NCBI GenBank assembly: GCA_035578175.1
Contig: JAQMRL010000003.1
Location: 83,277,969 to 83,341,968, forward strand
Origin: Catonia carolina
Lineage: Eukaryota; Arthropoda; Insecta; Hemiptera; Achilidae
Length of the DNA: 64,000 nucleotides
Direction: 5' to 3'
Positions 45,943 through 60,900 of this stretch are shown here, piece by piece. Made by a program: the position numbers and the translations under genes. The notes beneath the pieces were generated by a model. It did no database searches, was not told the origin of the DNA, and saw only the letters and a list, made by a program, of their open reading frames with translations. Every line of letters starts with the position of its first letter. Within the stretch, counting starts at the first letter, position 1.

Positions 45943-48900
45943 GTATGTATAAAGGTGTATTATTTTAACGTATAAAATTTAAATTCCCTTTTTTTAAAAA
46001 ATATACCAAAGAATGATAATCCGTGTAGAACAAATAATCAAAGCGGAAAAAAATAGTGAAATATAAAACCTCTAAATTTTCAGTAAGTTTCTCACAAAAA
46101 ATCGATTCTAACGTTTGTAAATCTTAACCTTTAAGTATAACTGTGGAAGCCCTCAGTGACAACTTTACTTTCTCACTTATCACTAATTCTTCACCTCCCG
46201 ATTACCTAGAGTGCTGAAATTCGGAATATTTGTTCTTTAGTGGTTGATCAGAATACTTAAGGCCTTTGTATCTCGATCACTTACACCTAAGGGGTAAAAG
46301 GTGGGTGACAGCCTTAGAGAAACACTTATTTTTAACTTCCCGAAGAGCTGCATTTCTTAAAATCACCATCCTTATTTTTTTTAGGTCTTAGCTGATACCT
46401 ACGAACCGTTAAAAGTTCGTTCGAATTTAGACCATTTGTTACTAAAGAGATTTTATTCTAAAAATTGGCATTAACATTTTTTTTAAATTTACCTAGATAA
46501 ATAAATAGTCTAAATAAACTTTATTGCCACTCTGTGGCTAGCAATTGCAACGCCTATAAAAACTAACAATTTTTAGAAAAAAAGTAACAATTTTTAAAAA
46601 TGTTATTATTTTAAGCCTTAGCGTAACTTTTCAATCTTTTTTTATACTCTGTTACTAAACAAAAGAAGAAAACACGTACATGGCTTTTAGCTCTTGTTGG
46701 GTAGGTCAATTTCCTCCATTTCGTACATTGTGAAATTTTGTAAATAAATTTTAGATTTTAAAAAGAATGTGTATGGGTAACTATTGTGAAAAAATATGAA
46801 AATAAAGTTTTATTATTTTTTTTAAATTGGTCTGTAAAAATTATAGAGATTTCGCCTTTTTGATTTTGGAGGGCATCCCCCATCGTAAGATGTACACTTA
46901 TTTCACGACTACACCCTTTTTTCCGCTGTCAAATAAATATGGAAATAACGTTTTATTATTTTTTTTAATTGGTCTGTAAAAATTATAGAGATTTCGCCTT
47001 TTTGATTTTTGGAGGGCATCCCCATCGTAAGATGTACACTTATTTCACGACTACACCCCGTTTTCCGCTGTCAAATAAATGTCAAATCATTTTTTTCTTC
47101 GTGTAGGTCATATCTAGATTTTATGCGAACATGTTTTTGTTCTGACTCAGAACGCTCATTATTAATTAATTATTACATTGGCCAGTCTGTTAGTGCAGTC
47201 GTCAATACAACTGATTTCAGTGCCAATTGTCCCAGGTACCTAATCAGGTCTGAAATTTTTTCATCACTTGTTTTTTTCTGCCACTCTTCATTGTCTGAAT
47301 TAGCATTAATGTGAATGACATTCGGAAGTAAAAAACGTAAACTGTTTCTTATGAGTAATCAAGGAGAAACTGGGCTCGCTCAGGTTGTAGCACATTGCAC
47401 CATACACTTAAGTTGCACTGCTAAACCGGGTTCAATATCCGGTTAGGATCTGTAAAATTGTTCACAGCTACCTCAGTCGTATATGTTCCTTGCCCACTAA
47501 AATTGCCATACTAATGTTTAAACAGTTTATAAAAATTTAAATTATGTAGTAAACTTAATTGGTGATCGTTTGAGTATATCATACTTGTGGTACAGTGATC
47601 AGCGTAACTTCTACATCAGGGGTCCCGGATTCAATTCTTGGTCAGGTCTGGTATTTTTCCATGACTCATTTTATTTACCACCCTTAATCGATCGTGTTAG
47701 CGGTAATTTCCAAAATAGTTGGACGTAAAACTAAAATACGTAACGAACGCGGCGCGATTTATTTTTTTAAGCCGTATCAACAGCTTGGTTATTAGTGACT
47801 ACGGTGAATTATGTAATTGGATGTAGGCTTTTAGTTTGTTATAATTTGCAGATCGTAACCGGGGATTGAACCCGGCACTCCGCGTTGCAGGCTTGTACCC
47901 TAACATTACTCTACGGAGGCGGCCATTTATTTATTTGTTTCCGAAAGCCCTTTAGAGAGAGCTCACCAAATCAATATTTAAATTACTTCATGTTTTTTCT
48001 CGTTTCCTTTTCTCCCACAACTTTTCATTCTTTAGGATCTTTCCTTCTTCACGTCTCCTCTTTTCATGCTCTCCCCTCCCGAGTATCACTCTTCGGCTTT
48101 TTTCTCTAAAATAATGTCCCTATTGTACGTCTTCTCAGTCGATTTTTTGCATCTTTAAGGTGGAAATAAATAAATATTTACATGGTTGGGTAGTTGGCCA
48201 TAGATGGGAAGGTCAAACGTCTACACCTCGTACATTGTGAATTGTTGTAAATGAATTTATAGCTTTTGGAAAGAATGTGTTTGAGCTATACTAAGGTGAA
48301 AAATATGGAAATAAAGTTTTGATAATTATGGTGCAAATAAATTTTTTTTTTTTAATTTTATAAAGTAGGTTATTTGTTGGTGTATTATTGTGTTTATTTA
48401 AGTTAGGTTTAAAATTTTCCGCTTTGTTTTTAGGCTAATAAGTTTTTCTTTAGCCTTTATTAAAAAATAAATAAAACATGCAAAAAATTCGGTTAATGTG
48501 TATAAAAATCAATTAATACGGTATTAAAATAATCTAATAAAAATTATTAATTTGTAATTTAAACATGGGACTTACCGTTTTAAATCTATTTTATACTTGC
48601 AAATTTTCTCGATATTCAACAATATTGTAAACTTATAATACGTTATCGTTTCTGAGGAATTAACCGTGGATAAAAGTAGCAAACTGATATTATCTTAGAA
48701 AACGAGAAAGAAATTTACCAGTTGTGTTAAACACAGTAAAAGTAAACTCCCGGCAAATGTAACGGTTTTTTTCGAGTTATGCAAAAAAAAGATTTTATCA
48801 GTCCTACAGATCTACTAATTCAGTAACGACTGGATTTTTTTTAGGAATCGTATCTATACACCATAAAAAATACTCATGTAAATGAAATGAAATTAATTTT

Positions 48901-51900
48901 TTATTAGTTTCATGAAAGGCTATCTTTTGTTTTTGTATAGTAAAATATTAATAATATTTTTATTACTGTTATTTCTATTACAGTATTGTTATTCATAATA
49001 ATGTTCTTTTGTTATTTTTATTACTATAACATTTAATTGTATTTTATTATTTTTTATCACCATTTTGTTCTATTTAATTGATTGTTAAATTTCCTTTTTT
49101 AAAATAAAATAATAGTAATATATTTTTTTGTAAATTTATTACTCATTCTGTATTATGAAATGAAAAAACCATTGGTGTGAAATGTTTTTCTGTTTACCGT
49201 GCAGTATGAAATCTTCAATAAAAGGATTGGTCAATTAACTTACACTATAATATTTTCCATAATTGATTTCCAACTTGAGGTTTATATTAATGACAGTTAG
49301 GTCAATTATGTTTTGTACTAAAAATTAAATTTAAGTTGTAAAGAAAACAAATTATAAGTGTGTATTTAATACAACAGTTCCAAAGTGAATTCTTGCAAAT
49401 CATAGTAATTCCCTGAGTTATGTATCCAATAAAACATTGCCCGATGAACTACGCGTCCTTTATTTCATCGAGACATTTTTATAAAGTTGTTCTGTAGGTT
49501 CCGAGACGTAATTTAAAATAATAATTCTGTAATACGCAACATAAATTCTTCCGATTTACCAGTACCGCACGAGACGATTGATGGAATAGAGGCGTGATAC
49601 ATTGACATAACACTAATAGTGTTTTATAGTGTAAAAATGTAATTCGAAATTTAATACAATTTTAATTAAGTAGAGCACTATTACTGGGTGAGGTCTGCCT
49701 GTTAGTCATTAACGCTTTATTTATTATTTTAATACATCACAATCACCCGTACGCACACACATTATTGTAGTAATTCACAACCGGTTTTGTAACTCGCACA
49801 ACCGCTTGACACTATCTTGAAACGGTCCGAGAATCACTTTATAATGCCTCGTCCGAGACTGCCTGCCCGACAAAGGCCCGCTTTTATATAACCTGAAGAA
49901 ATAGTTCATTCTGGAAATACACAAAGGAAGGATACTAGAAAACACTTATTATTATTCAGAACTTCCAGAAATTAACAATAAAGGACACAAAAGAATAATA
50001 GCTTTTCAGTTGTTTAGGTTATTAGCCGAAAGGCTGGTTTGAACCTGTAGAGGTTTTACTAAGTAAAACGAGGAGTGAGGTGGTTTAAAATTGCCTTCTT
50101 CACTGAGTGGAAAAGTATGCTTATCAGCATGCAGGACCCTCTGAAAAGCACATATTTTCCACGCTGCAAATGACACCATCACTTCATTCACCACAGGGTC
50201 TGGATGTATAATGAAATTCATTACTTTCAGAGGAGAAAACTCTGATTAGTATTTTTTACACTTCTACCTTTTCTGTTCTTAAATGATTTAGCCATTTAAT
50301 TGGCTGACCGAGTGATAAGAAACAGAACTATTTATTTTAGCCCTGCAACTAACAGATTGAGTGCAAATAATTTGACACTCCACCTGTCTTTTATGGGCAA
50401 GCTTTTCAATAAGAACTGGAATAACGTCAGTCTCAGGTAATAAGTTTTTTAAATAACTTATTGACAAACACCATTGTATCCAAAAATAATTGTCCCCTAT
50501 TTGTCACATATTTTAATTAGTGAGGCTGACTTTTGTTAATTTTTTTACATTCTGATTGCATTTTAATCCGAGCAATGGAGTAATGACAAATAAAAATGCA
50601 TGTGGAACAAATTCCACACCTAACCGCAAATCGAACCCGCAATCTCCGGGATATAAGTTTTAATTTATAGCAAGCTGTATTTCACTATGTACATATTGAC
50701 TTACGGGATATTTAGTATAAATTTTTCGTGCAACTTTCAGCGGTTTTTTATTACTGACCTCATACGACGAATGTAATTTCTAAAAAAAAAACATGGCAAT
50801 AAAACCAGAATTACTCCTAAGTGTATCTAATTTGACTTAATTTCTTAACGTCCCACGTATAGTTATTATATTCGTGCATTTAGTTCAGGGAAAATGTAAT
50901 AAAATTTATACGTTCATGCAAGGTGTGTAAATAGGCCTAAATGTTGGTTGATGCGTTAACGAAATTAATATTTTATATTTTTATTTAAGCATATTACAAC
51001 AAATTATTATACTTATTAAATTTTCCTTGCTCAGTTTATTTTATTTTATAAGTTAGATAAAATAGTCGTAACTGTGTTACCTTGAACGAAATTGTCCTAT
51101 GCCCTGCTCTGAATATCTATTCATACAGGTGTGTAACGAGATAATGATGAAAAATAATAATATACAATCTTTTATTATATTATTTACATATTATATTTAT
51201 AAAAAATGCATTGTAACTTATTTTATTATACTTAATTGATGTTATCAAATATTTATAACTACTCTCAACTGTTCAGGTGTTTAATGCATAACTATTAGTT
51301 GTTTTTAAAGTCAAGTTTATGTTAATTGTCAATCAATGTATTTGTAACATAAATGTAAGCGTTGATTTTTAAATAATTGTATGTGTTATTTTTATGTAAA
51401 ACTGCACTTTATTCGTCAGGAAGAATATTGAGTGTATTTTTATGTAAATTAAACTAATAAATAAATTACTGTATTGAGAATGAATTTAGTTCTAATTATC
51501 TTTTCAATTAGTTTTTTTATCTATTTGAAGTTGTTTCAATAGTTCGGTCGTAAGTTTTTTATAAATTTAATCTAAGAAGTTAGTTGTTTTGTTAGATATT
51601 TACGAATATCTTTTACTATTCGATTTAGTCCCATACGAAGCATTTTGAAGTGAGGTAATATAAAATTTCTTCTGGCCGCGTCACGAGCGCTGCGCAGTGT
51701 AAGTATAATGTACAGTGGTAGAGCTGCTACCTTTTGGCTTCTGGACCTACCCCAGGTTTACCCCAGGTTTTAAGAGACACGCTTCTTAGGCTCTTCCACC
51801 GTCTCCATCGTTCAGAATAAGTGTTCTTCTACCTTTGAGATCGTAGGACAATCCCTCATTTGATCGTTAATTTTATGTATACCATTACTTGCTGATAGAT

Positions 51901-54900
51901 CCTTAATGAAATAGAACTATCAGGTTGTGAGAGTTTATCCTCCTACATAAATCGTTTCACCGACCCAATTTTCCGGTGGGGTTGGTTACACAACCTTCTA
52001 TTGGGTTGCTCGGTTTAGTAGGGACTCCTCTAGCAGGTTGTGCTGGGAAGTTAAATGTTTGGGATTGAAATTTTCCAGATCCTCAACGGGAATCAGACCT
52101 GTTTGTTGGCAAAAATTTTCATTTATCATTTTCGTTTGTCTGTCCGTCAAACCCGAATGTCAGAAACTACTAGTGATAGCAACAAACAAGTTTCGGATTC
52201 GTAATCTACACAAAAAGTTAGTGAGGCTAAATTTGGTTTGAAGTTCCGGTTTTGACCAGAAATGGTCCAAAACCGGAAGTCAAGAAATCAAATTCCGAAT
52301 TTGGAAACAAAAATAGTGTCATTCAATTCCTCAGAGTAGATACAGAAACCACTAATGGTTTTTGCCATGAATCAAAGGTAAGCCTTTTTAAAAATTGCCA
52401 CCAGCCATGAGACACGTCGTTTCATAAATAGATTTTTTTAAGTTATATTTGTTTATTTGCAATGTGTTTTTTTTAATTATAAAAAAATGTAGCCTGTAGT
52501 ACAATTCTTTACATGTATCTATTTCTTTGAACTGACATCCTTGCAGTCGTTTGTTTCTTTTAAGAAGAAGGTGTTTTGGTCACCGGCGTTTGTCTTCTCT
52601 TTTTACTACGTAATGACATTACTCAAAGGTGTTGTATTGAGTTCTGATCTTATATCAACGTTACTCAAATGGTCTCTCCGTGTAAAATCTTAAACACTCA
52701 TCTGAAATTTCATTTCACCTGCCTGAATTTGAGACACTTCATTAATTCAACAATTTCATTAGTTTTTCTCTAAAAAATATTTAATTAATTCAAAGATATC
52801 AGTGGTATAGGTTATTTGTGTTATTCATTAAAATTTAACTTTGAGAGAATGAAAAAATAACAACAAAAGCGCCGTTTAAAGGAAGTAATGTGGCCCGGTA
52901 AGAAACTTCGATAAACCGAAAACTTTAAGTAACCGAGGTCTTCGGATTTATGGAATTGTTAAAAAATTGTAGTTATATTTTATATAAAATATTGAAAGCT
53001 GAATTGCGTGATATTTTTATTTAAAAAATTATATAAGAAAACAAAAATAAACGAACATGTTTAGTAATATATAATAATATTAGTGGTAATTACTGACAAC
53101 ATGCAACATGCCAAATGAACTGGTTTAATTTATATACCTTACATATGCATAAAACATAGATTTACTTTATATAATTTCTTAACATCTTGAAGTATTATTT
53201 ATTTTAAAATGACGTTACGTTCTGGGTTATTTCCAGCACAAATTAATAAGTACATTCGTACTATATTATTATGCATTTTGTGTTATTTGTCAATTGCAAG
53301 GACGAGACCGTTTGTCTAAGTATATAAAATTTGTAGAGATATTTGCTTGCGATTATAAAAAAACTGGTGTGAAACACTCACACGACTCTCTCTTAACAAG
53401 GTGCATAATGAAAAATATAAGCTGACCTACATTTAATCATTACGAAACAATGTAAAATGAAAGAATCAATCTCTGTAGAACTTGAAATACGGAAAATCAT
53501 TATTTGACGCTAAACTAGGCTCTCTAGAAAAAAATGATTATCGGTAACATAAAAAATGTATTAATTTTTTTTTGACCAATATGGGGAGCTATGCCAGTCA
53601 GCTTTACTGCTGTGCAAAATCATCGGTGTTAGCAAAGATTCAGCGTTTCCAATCGAAGCTTTTACGGGGCTATTATATTTGTTAACGGCCCTATTGTGTA
53701 ACCAATAAAACGCTACACTCAGACCTAAACGTACCCTACATAAATGACGTTTTCTTAAAACTCTATATACAAAATTTAGGAAGAAACTCGTGAACCACGA
53801 TAACTCATTGATCTCAAAATCTGGCTACGCAGACTCTCCCAAACAATCCAATAAGACGTCTAAAACGTTGATGGAGCCGTGATCTCATCAATTAACGTAG
53901 TACTGTAATTGACTATCCATTACAGTGTTCTAAATGCTGCACTTATCTATTCACTTCGGAGTTCTTTCAATGGACTGTGTCTCCACTTACGTTTATTTAC
54001 GATATTAATTTTTTCCGAATTCTGTGTTCTCATATTCACTGATTGTTTCCAACAGATTGTGAATTTCCTACAAAGAGAAAATAAAAAAATTATTTTATTT
54101 CCTGTAAGTTTTATAATGTAGGTCTACACTTTTGTTGTAAAATGCATACTAAGGCCGAAATCGTTAAAATATTGTCATTTTATTCCGATTTTGATGGCAA
54201 AATGACTGAAAATCACTAATTGACACTAAACTAAGGGTTTAGATAAATAATCTTGAAAAAAGTTGTAGGTTTTCTAATTTCTTACGACTTAAATACACTT
54301 TTGCCCTCAAATACATATTAAAGCCGCAGTTGTAACACAACATATTTTACCACGAGAATACAGCCCCAATAATTTCACCAGCGTTCTTACATCAACAAAC
54401 GAAGGTATGATTAAACATAAAATCTTGTTTTGAAGTAGTTGAAGTTTGTCGGTGTTGGAATCTGTGGTGTTTGAATTTTATCTCCCATTAAGTAGCAAAA
54501 ATGGTGTATAAATTTGTGTTTTTATTCGTAAATTGAAAAGTTGTATGGATTTATGTAGTACATGGAGTATTCTCAAAAACTACTAGATTAATCTCACGAT
54601 TTTTATGAAATATTTAAGGTGAATGCGATTGGGATTTACGGCTGATTGGTTTATATCATGTCATAAATTTTTATGAAAACTTTTGTGTAATGTAATTTTT
54701 GTACAAAAATTAACCTTCTAAGAGATAGTTTATGGTGCTTGCAAATAAAATTTCGAGCAAATTCCAAATTTTTTTTTATTCATGTAATTGTCTTTGCCGT
54801 TCTAGATATCGGCAATCTATTACAGAAATTAAAAAATTTCCTTTTAATATTTTATGGCCGGTTTATCACCCGGATTGTAAAGGTACACCAAAAAAAAAGA

Positions 54901-57900
54901 AAATATTTTTAAATATTTTTCAATGTTGTTAAGTGCGAAGCAAAGCGAGCAGGGGCGTCTAGTTGATGAATAAAAATCCTAATTTTATGTTGTTGACAAT
55001 TTACCACATAAATCCAAATGTCCAATCTCTTTCAACTAACGTTCTCCCTGTTAACTGACGACTGAAACGAAAGTGGAATAGGGATCTTCTCCGACCACCA
55101 TAAAAAAAATTAACTTGTCATGCCTGTGTCATTTCATAAAAACAAAAAATCATTTCATATGAAAAAAATCATCCAACATAATATAAATCATTATCATTGA
55201 AAATGCCCGTAACGGGCAGGTGGAGTGTTAAATTAATTGCACTCGATCTGTTGGTTCCAGGGCTATAAAAAAATAGTTCTGTTTCTTATCACATAGTCCG
55301 CCAATTATATGACTGAACTATTAAAAAACAGCAGAGGTAGATGTGTAAAAGACACTAATCAGAATTATCTTCTCAGAGAGTAATGAAGTGAAGGTGCCAT
55401 TTTCAGGGTGGAAAGTGGGTGCTTTTCGGAGGGCCTGGCATGCTGATAAGCATACTCTTTCAACTCAGTGAAGAAGGCAATGGTAAACCACTTCACTCCT
55501 CGTTTTTACTTAGTAAAACCTCTAGAGGTTCAAACCAGCCTTTCGGCTGTTGACCTAAACTACATCATTGAAAAATATTGGCACCACATTCCTTGCAAAA
55601 TTTCACGCCGAAATCGGTCACTGGATCGATTCACATTCCCGCCATTCATCATTCATTTCATCTCATTTACTAGTTGTGCTTTTAAAAAAAATGTACAGTT
55701 GTAAATAAAAATAAAGTTAAAGCCAAAAACAAAATGTTAAAATACTTAATTTTATAGTTAAGTATGCAATAATAGTAACATGTTAATGTGTTGTTTACTA
55801 TAAAACTATTTATATAGTAAACTAGTTTACCTTTTCTAAATTCACTTTCTTATAGAACTATAAAATAAAATTTACATATCAATTATCGCGTATTCGTAAT
55901 AGCTAAAAATAGTAGATTACAGGTTTTATTGCGGATTTAAAAGTAAAAATAAAGTACCTTGTTTATTTTTCTAATCTTGACGCTGTTTTGCAGTAGTAGC
56001 CTATAATAGGGTATAGTTCGTGTACGATTGGCCGGTGTCATATTTTTATTTTTTTTTTTCAAATAACTTTTTTAATGCATAATCTGTTATAAATAACAAT
56101 AAATGCAACTTATCAAATAGATACAACTCATGAAAAATTACAACCCACTGGTGTAATTAACGAATTAGGCTATAACATTAAAAACATATTATACCGTTCT
56201 TAATTAATATTTACAATCAAAATTAGATAGTGCTTTTTTAAATAAATAAAAAAAACCTCCTGTAAAACGAAAAAACAAATAAGAAGTAATAAATAATAAG
56301 CACATGATTTCGAAATATATGTACACCTAACTTTTCTGGAGATAATTAAAACGTTCATTCAGTTGTTCACAACATTCACACTCAAACACGACAGTCATCT
56401 ACATAATACTAACATTATAATATTTACAACACTTTAAAATCACACTATTAGAATCGCCCTGGGAGATCCAGTACTGTAGCACGTTTTAGTCTATTGACAT
56501 CATTACTGTTGTCTAAGAGATTCAGTGCTAAGTGATTTACGTGGTTGTTTAGGCGTTCGATGTATTTGCAACTGAAACTTCGTATTTCTTCTCGTACCGT
56601 CTGCACATCCAAATCACGATGTATATCGGCATTGGTAATATACCACGGTGCATTCAGTATGATCCGCAGAACTTTTGATTGAAACCGTTGCAGAATCTCG
56701 ATGTTTGAAGTTGATGCTGTCCCCCATAACTGAATTCCGTAGGTCCAAATCGGCTTCAGCATGGATTTGTACAAAAGTAGTTTGTTGTCAATCGAAAGCT
56801 GAGAACGCCTACCAACGAGCCAATACATCTTCCTAAATGTTAAATCCAGCTGTTTCCTTTTCATCTGAATGTGTTTGCGCCAAGTCAGACCTCTATCTAG
56901 GTGTCATATTGTGGTGGGTTTTTTGTTTGGTTATTTTATCCATGTTCAACGGCAACAAAGTGTTGTAGGTGTTTTTATGAAAAGCATAACTTAAATATTA
57001 TAATATTTTCATAAAATTATACGTTTTTAATTTTACTTAATTTTTTCGATCGGATTCACTTCAATTTAGTTTTATTTGTTTTGATTTACTTAGGTTATTT
57101 ATTCGAATTGTATTAATATAAACAACATAAGTGTTAATAAATTGTAAAATTTCTTATGTAATTATTTGTATTTTGTCATACAATCATGAAGAAAAATTCC
57201 AAAAATACAAATTTTTGTTAACATGTAAGTTATAAGCTTGTAAATATTTTTGCGAAATAGAATTATTATTATTAAATTCTAAATGTTTCGTCTTTTTGCT
57301 GTAACCATGATTTCCTGCTAGTAACCGTTCTTTTCAAGTTAATTTATTTATAAAAATTTTGATCTTTCATCAATCCTTATAAATTATGGTTTCTCAGCTG
57401 TCCCTTTCATCTTTTGCCCAGAATTGTACCATAAAAATATTCACTGTGAAACCATTGTTATCACCATAATGTGTCTAGTATTATTTCACTTTCCTTATGT
57501 TCAAACTTGTAATACTATCTCTTTTGCATTCAGTTCCTTTAACATTTTATTATTATTTTTTTCGGTCCTGCTGATTTTCTGCTTTTGTCTCCTCAGCCAA
57601 ATTTCCGTTGGTACACTGTAAGCACCACCTAAGTACTTCAGGGATCCCGGGTCAGGGGCAGCTCTGATATTTTTCTTCATCACCCAATTTCTTCAGTCAC
57701 CAAATAGGTTGCAATTTTGCCGGCCTCATTGGCGTAGTTGGTAACGTGCTCGCCTCTCATAATGCGGTCTGGGGTTTGAATCCCATTCAGGCACGGTATA
57801 TTTTCATACGTTACAAAAAATCATTTCATCCTTCACCGTCTGCATTAGCAGTAATTGTAGAACAGCCGGACATTAAACCCCAAAAAACCAAATAGGTATG

Positions 57901-60900
57901 TCTGTATTAGCACATTAATGCAAAAAATTAACAAAATACTTTCCCCACATAGATGGTTTTTCTTCACGTAGGCCTACTGTAAAACATTGCAGATAAACTT
58001 TTTTCCAAAGTATTTCTCTATTTCGTTGGTAAGAAATCGATTATTACATTTAAATTCTTGTTTTTCTGGAAAAGCTGTTTCTATTATTCATTAAAGACTG
58101 TACGAGAATTAAAGAAGAAAACTGTTAAAGAAAACTCCTGATTATCTGAAGTATCCCTGACAGTTAAAAAATTTCGGAAAACTGAAAATTTAAAACGGGT
58201 TGTCGTTTTTTAATGAATGAATATTGCACACTTATGTTTAAAAAATTGTTTTGTTAAAATAAAATGTTATAGAATACATAAAAAATGCCGAAACCGATAA
58301 AGGAAAGTTAATTATTCAAATGTTAATTTACAAGACTAGCTACTCTTATGAAATACCCATAAAATTTCTACAACTTTATAAAGATTTAGGATAATTAAAT
58401 AAAACTAAAATGAAACTGAAACGGATCGGCGAGTATAGATCTTGTAAAGTAAAAATCCAGTTTAAGTAATTACTATAGTGTTAGTTAGTTATACAGGTAT
58501 TTCTGTCAATCAACAGAGCATTCATTCAGTGTTATTGATATGCTATTTGGCCTGCATCGGTAAATGATAGGCAAAGGTAATAAAATTCATACATTAAATT
58601 AGTCCTACTTAATTATTAATGAAAATAACTGGTTTTATAAGATTGTTAATGATATGCTAATTTCATAAACTACACCCGTTCTACATTATTTTTTTTTTTT
58701 TAGATGTTTTACTATCTTTCTTTTCTTTTCCTGATCGTAATTCTGTTTCTTTCGTTCTTTCTTTCTTTTACATTCAGACATTCGGTTTTCTAATTTATTC
58801 TACTTTTTAATATGCTAAACTTATAAATTTTATACCAGTAATATAAACTTATAAATTCCAATTTGTTGATTTTTTTATTTGTAATTGATATAAGGTATCG
58901 GAATTTCAGTGAAATCGATTATAGTACGCTTCGATTAATTCTCGATAATATAACTTAAAGTTATTTCATTGATGAATTTATTTTTTTCTTCTTCTTCTTG
59001 TTCTTGTTCTTCTTCCAAGCAAGGATTAGGCCGCAGCCTGTTCCGAACTCACACTTTATCATCTATTTTCATCTTTTCCTAGGTCTACCGACATCCCATT
59101 TACCTTTCGGAGCTTACCAATGCGCCTTAAGTATACTGTGCTCTGACATCCTTTCCACGTGATGTCTCCAACTGTGGCGCTAATCCTTTATCTTTTCATT
59201 CAAGTTGTAAATACCCAATTCTGACCTTATTTCCTCATTCCTTATTCTGTCCCTTAACCGTGTGCTTCCCTTAGTCCTTCGTAGAAATCTCATCTCTGCC
59301 GTCTGGATTCTCCTCTCTTGAGTTTTTGTTGTTGTCCACGCCTCACTTCCGTACAGAGTAACTGGAGCTGCCGTAACTTTATAGAACTTAAGTTTTGTGA
59401 CCTTTCTCGGTCTCTTCCCCAAAGTTCTGCTTATAGTCCTGCATATCCTCTCAAATTCATTTGATGAATTTGTGTTGTTGTTGTTTAGGTCATCAGCCAA
59501 AAGGCTGGTTTGAGCCTGTAGAGGTTTTACTAAGTAAATCGAGAAGTGAGGTGGTTTACCATTGCCTTCATCACTGAGTGGAAAAGTACACTTATCAGCA
59601 TGCCAGGCCCTCTGAAAAGCATATATTTTCCACTCTGCAAATGACACTTTCACTTCATTCACCACAGGGTCTGGCTGTATAATGAAATCCATTACTTTCA
59701 GAATAGATAACTCTGATTAGTGTCTTTTACACCTCTACCTCTTCTGTTCTTAAATGATTCAGTCATTTAATTGGCTGACCATGTGATAAGAAACAGAACT
59801 ATTTATTTTAGCTCTGCAACTAGCAGATTGAGTGTAAATAATTTGACACTCCACCTGTCTGTTATGGGCAATTGATGAATTTATTACACTAAAATACTAT
59901 AATTTTGTTTTATTATACCCTGTTTTCCCAGGAAATTTCATTTTGTTTGTTGGCTTACAAAGACAAATTGACGATGTCAACAAACGGCTACAAACAAATC
60001 AAAAATATACAGCATAACACAGTTAAAATAGAATTATATCTAGCAATAATTCAGGAAACAATATTATTTTTATAATTTTATTGCAATTAGTCTAGTTCCT
60101 AATTTTAGACCATCTATGGTGTAGAAATCTTCTTCAATATATTGCCATTTTACCAACGTCATCTCAACCACTAACGCCCGGCTCGTAATGTTGTGATCAA
60201 AACAACAGGCTTCTACGTCAGGGGTTCCGGGTACGATTCCCGGTCAAGTCTGGATTCTTTCATCACCATTTTCATCTATTACCGTTCGTTCATCGTCTGC
60301 ATTATTATTAACCATCTGAATTACCCGTCTCCGTAGCGTAGTGGTATCGCGCTAGCCTATAACGCGTAGATCCCGGGTTCGCTTCCCGGCTAGATTTGGA
60401 AATTATAACAAGTGATCCACCAGTTCCAGTTGCATAACCCACCGTTGGCGCTAATAAACTGTTGATGTGATTTTAAATAAAATTAAAAATTAAAAGTGTA
60501 AAATGTTGAATTGGTTTTTTAAAAATATTTTATGGCCTACAAAGGACCACTTTAGTCATTTTACATTTAAAGTCTTTCCTTCTTTCTTCCTCTTCTTTTC
60601 CGCCCAATATTTTTTCATCTTTAATTTCTCGTTTATTTACGACTGTAAAAATTACACAAATAGTAAATCCAATGATCATGGTGGTAATTGTGTTGACATA
60701 ATATGCGTGAGAGCGGTAGGGCCTCCATTGGTGCCTCCCCAAGAATTTTTTTATTAAAAATTTTCTGAATTTTTAATAAAATTTATTTAATAAAATTAGC
60801 AAATCTTTACTTCAGCGAATTTTGTGGCGTCTTGCGGGATTGTCAGGTTGATGTAAGATGGAAAACGAACATAACAAGTGAGTTATTGTGTTCTTTGACT

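Noticed and set aside
52880..52960. Tigger-like terminus near 52.9 kb
   Set aside because: A loose resemblance (GATAAACCGAAAACTTTAAG) without a matching inverted end or TA flanks.
56448..56864. Stand-alone gene of 138 residues
   Set aside because: Jockey-type motifs continue upstream of the Met (HLDRGLTWRKHIQ), so the Met is internal and the element is 5'-truncated.
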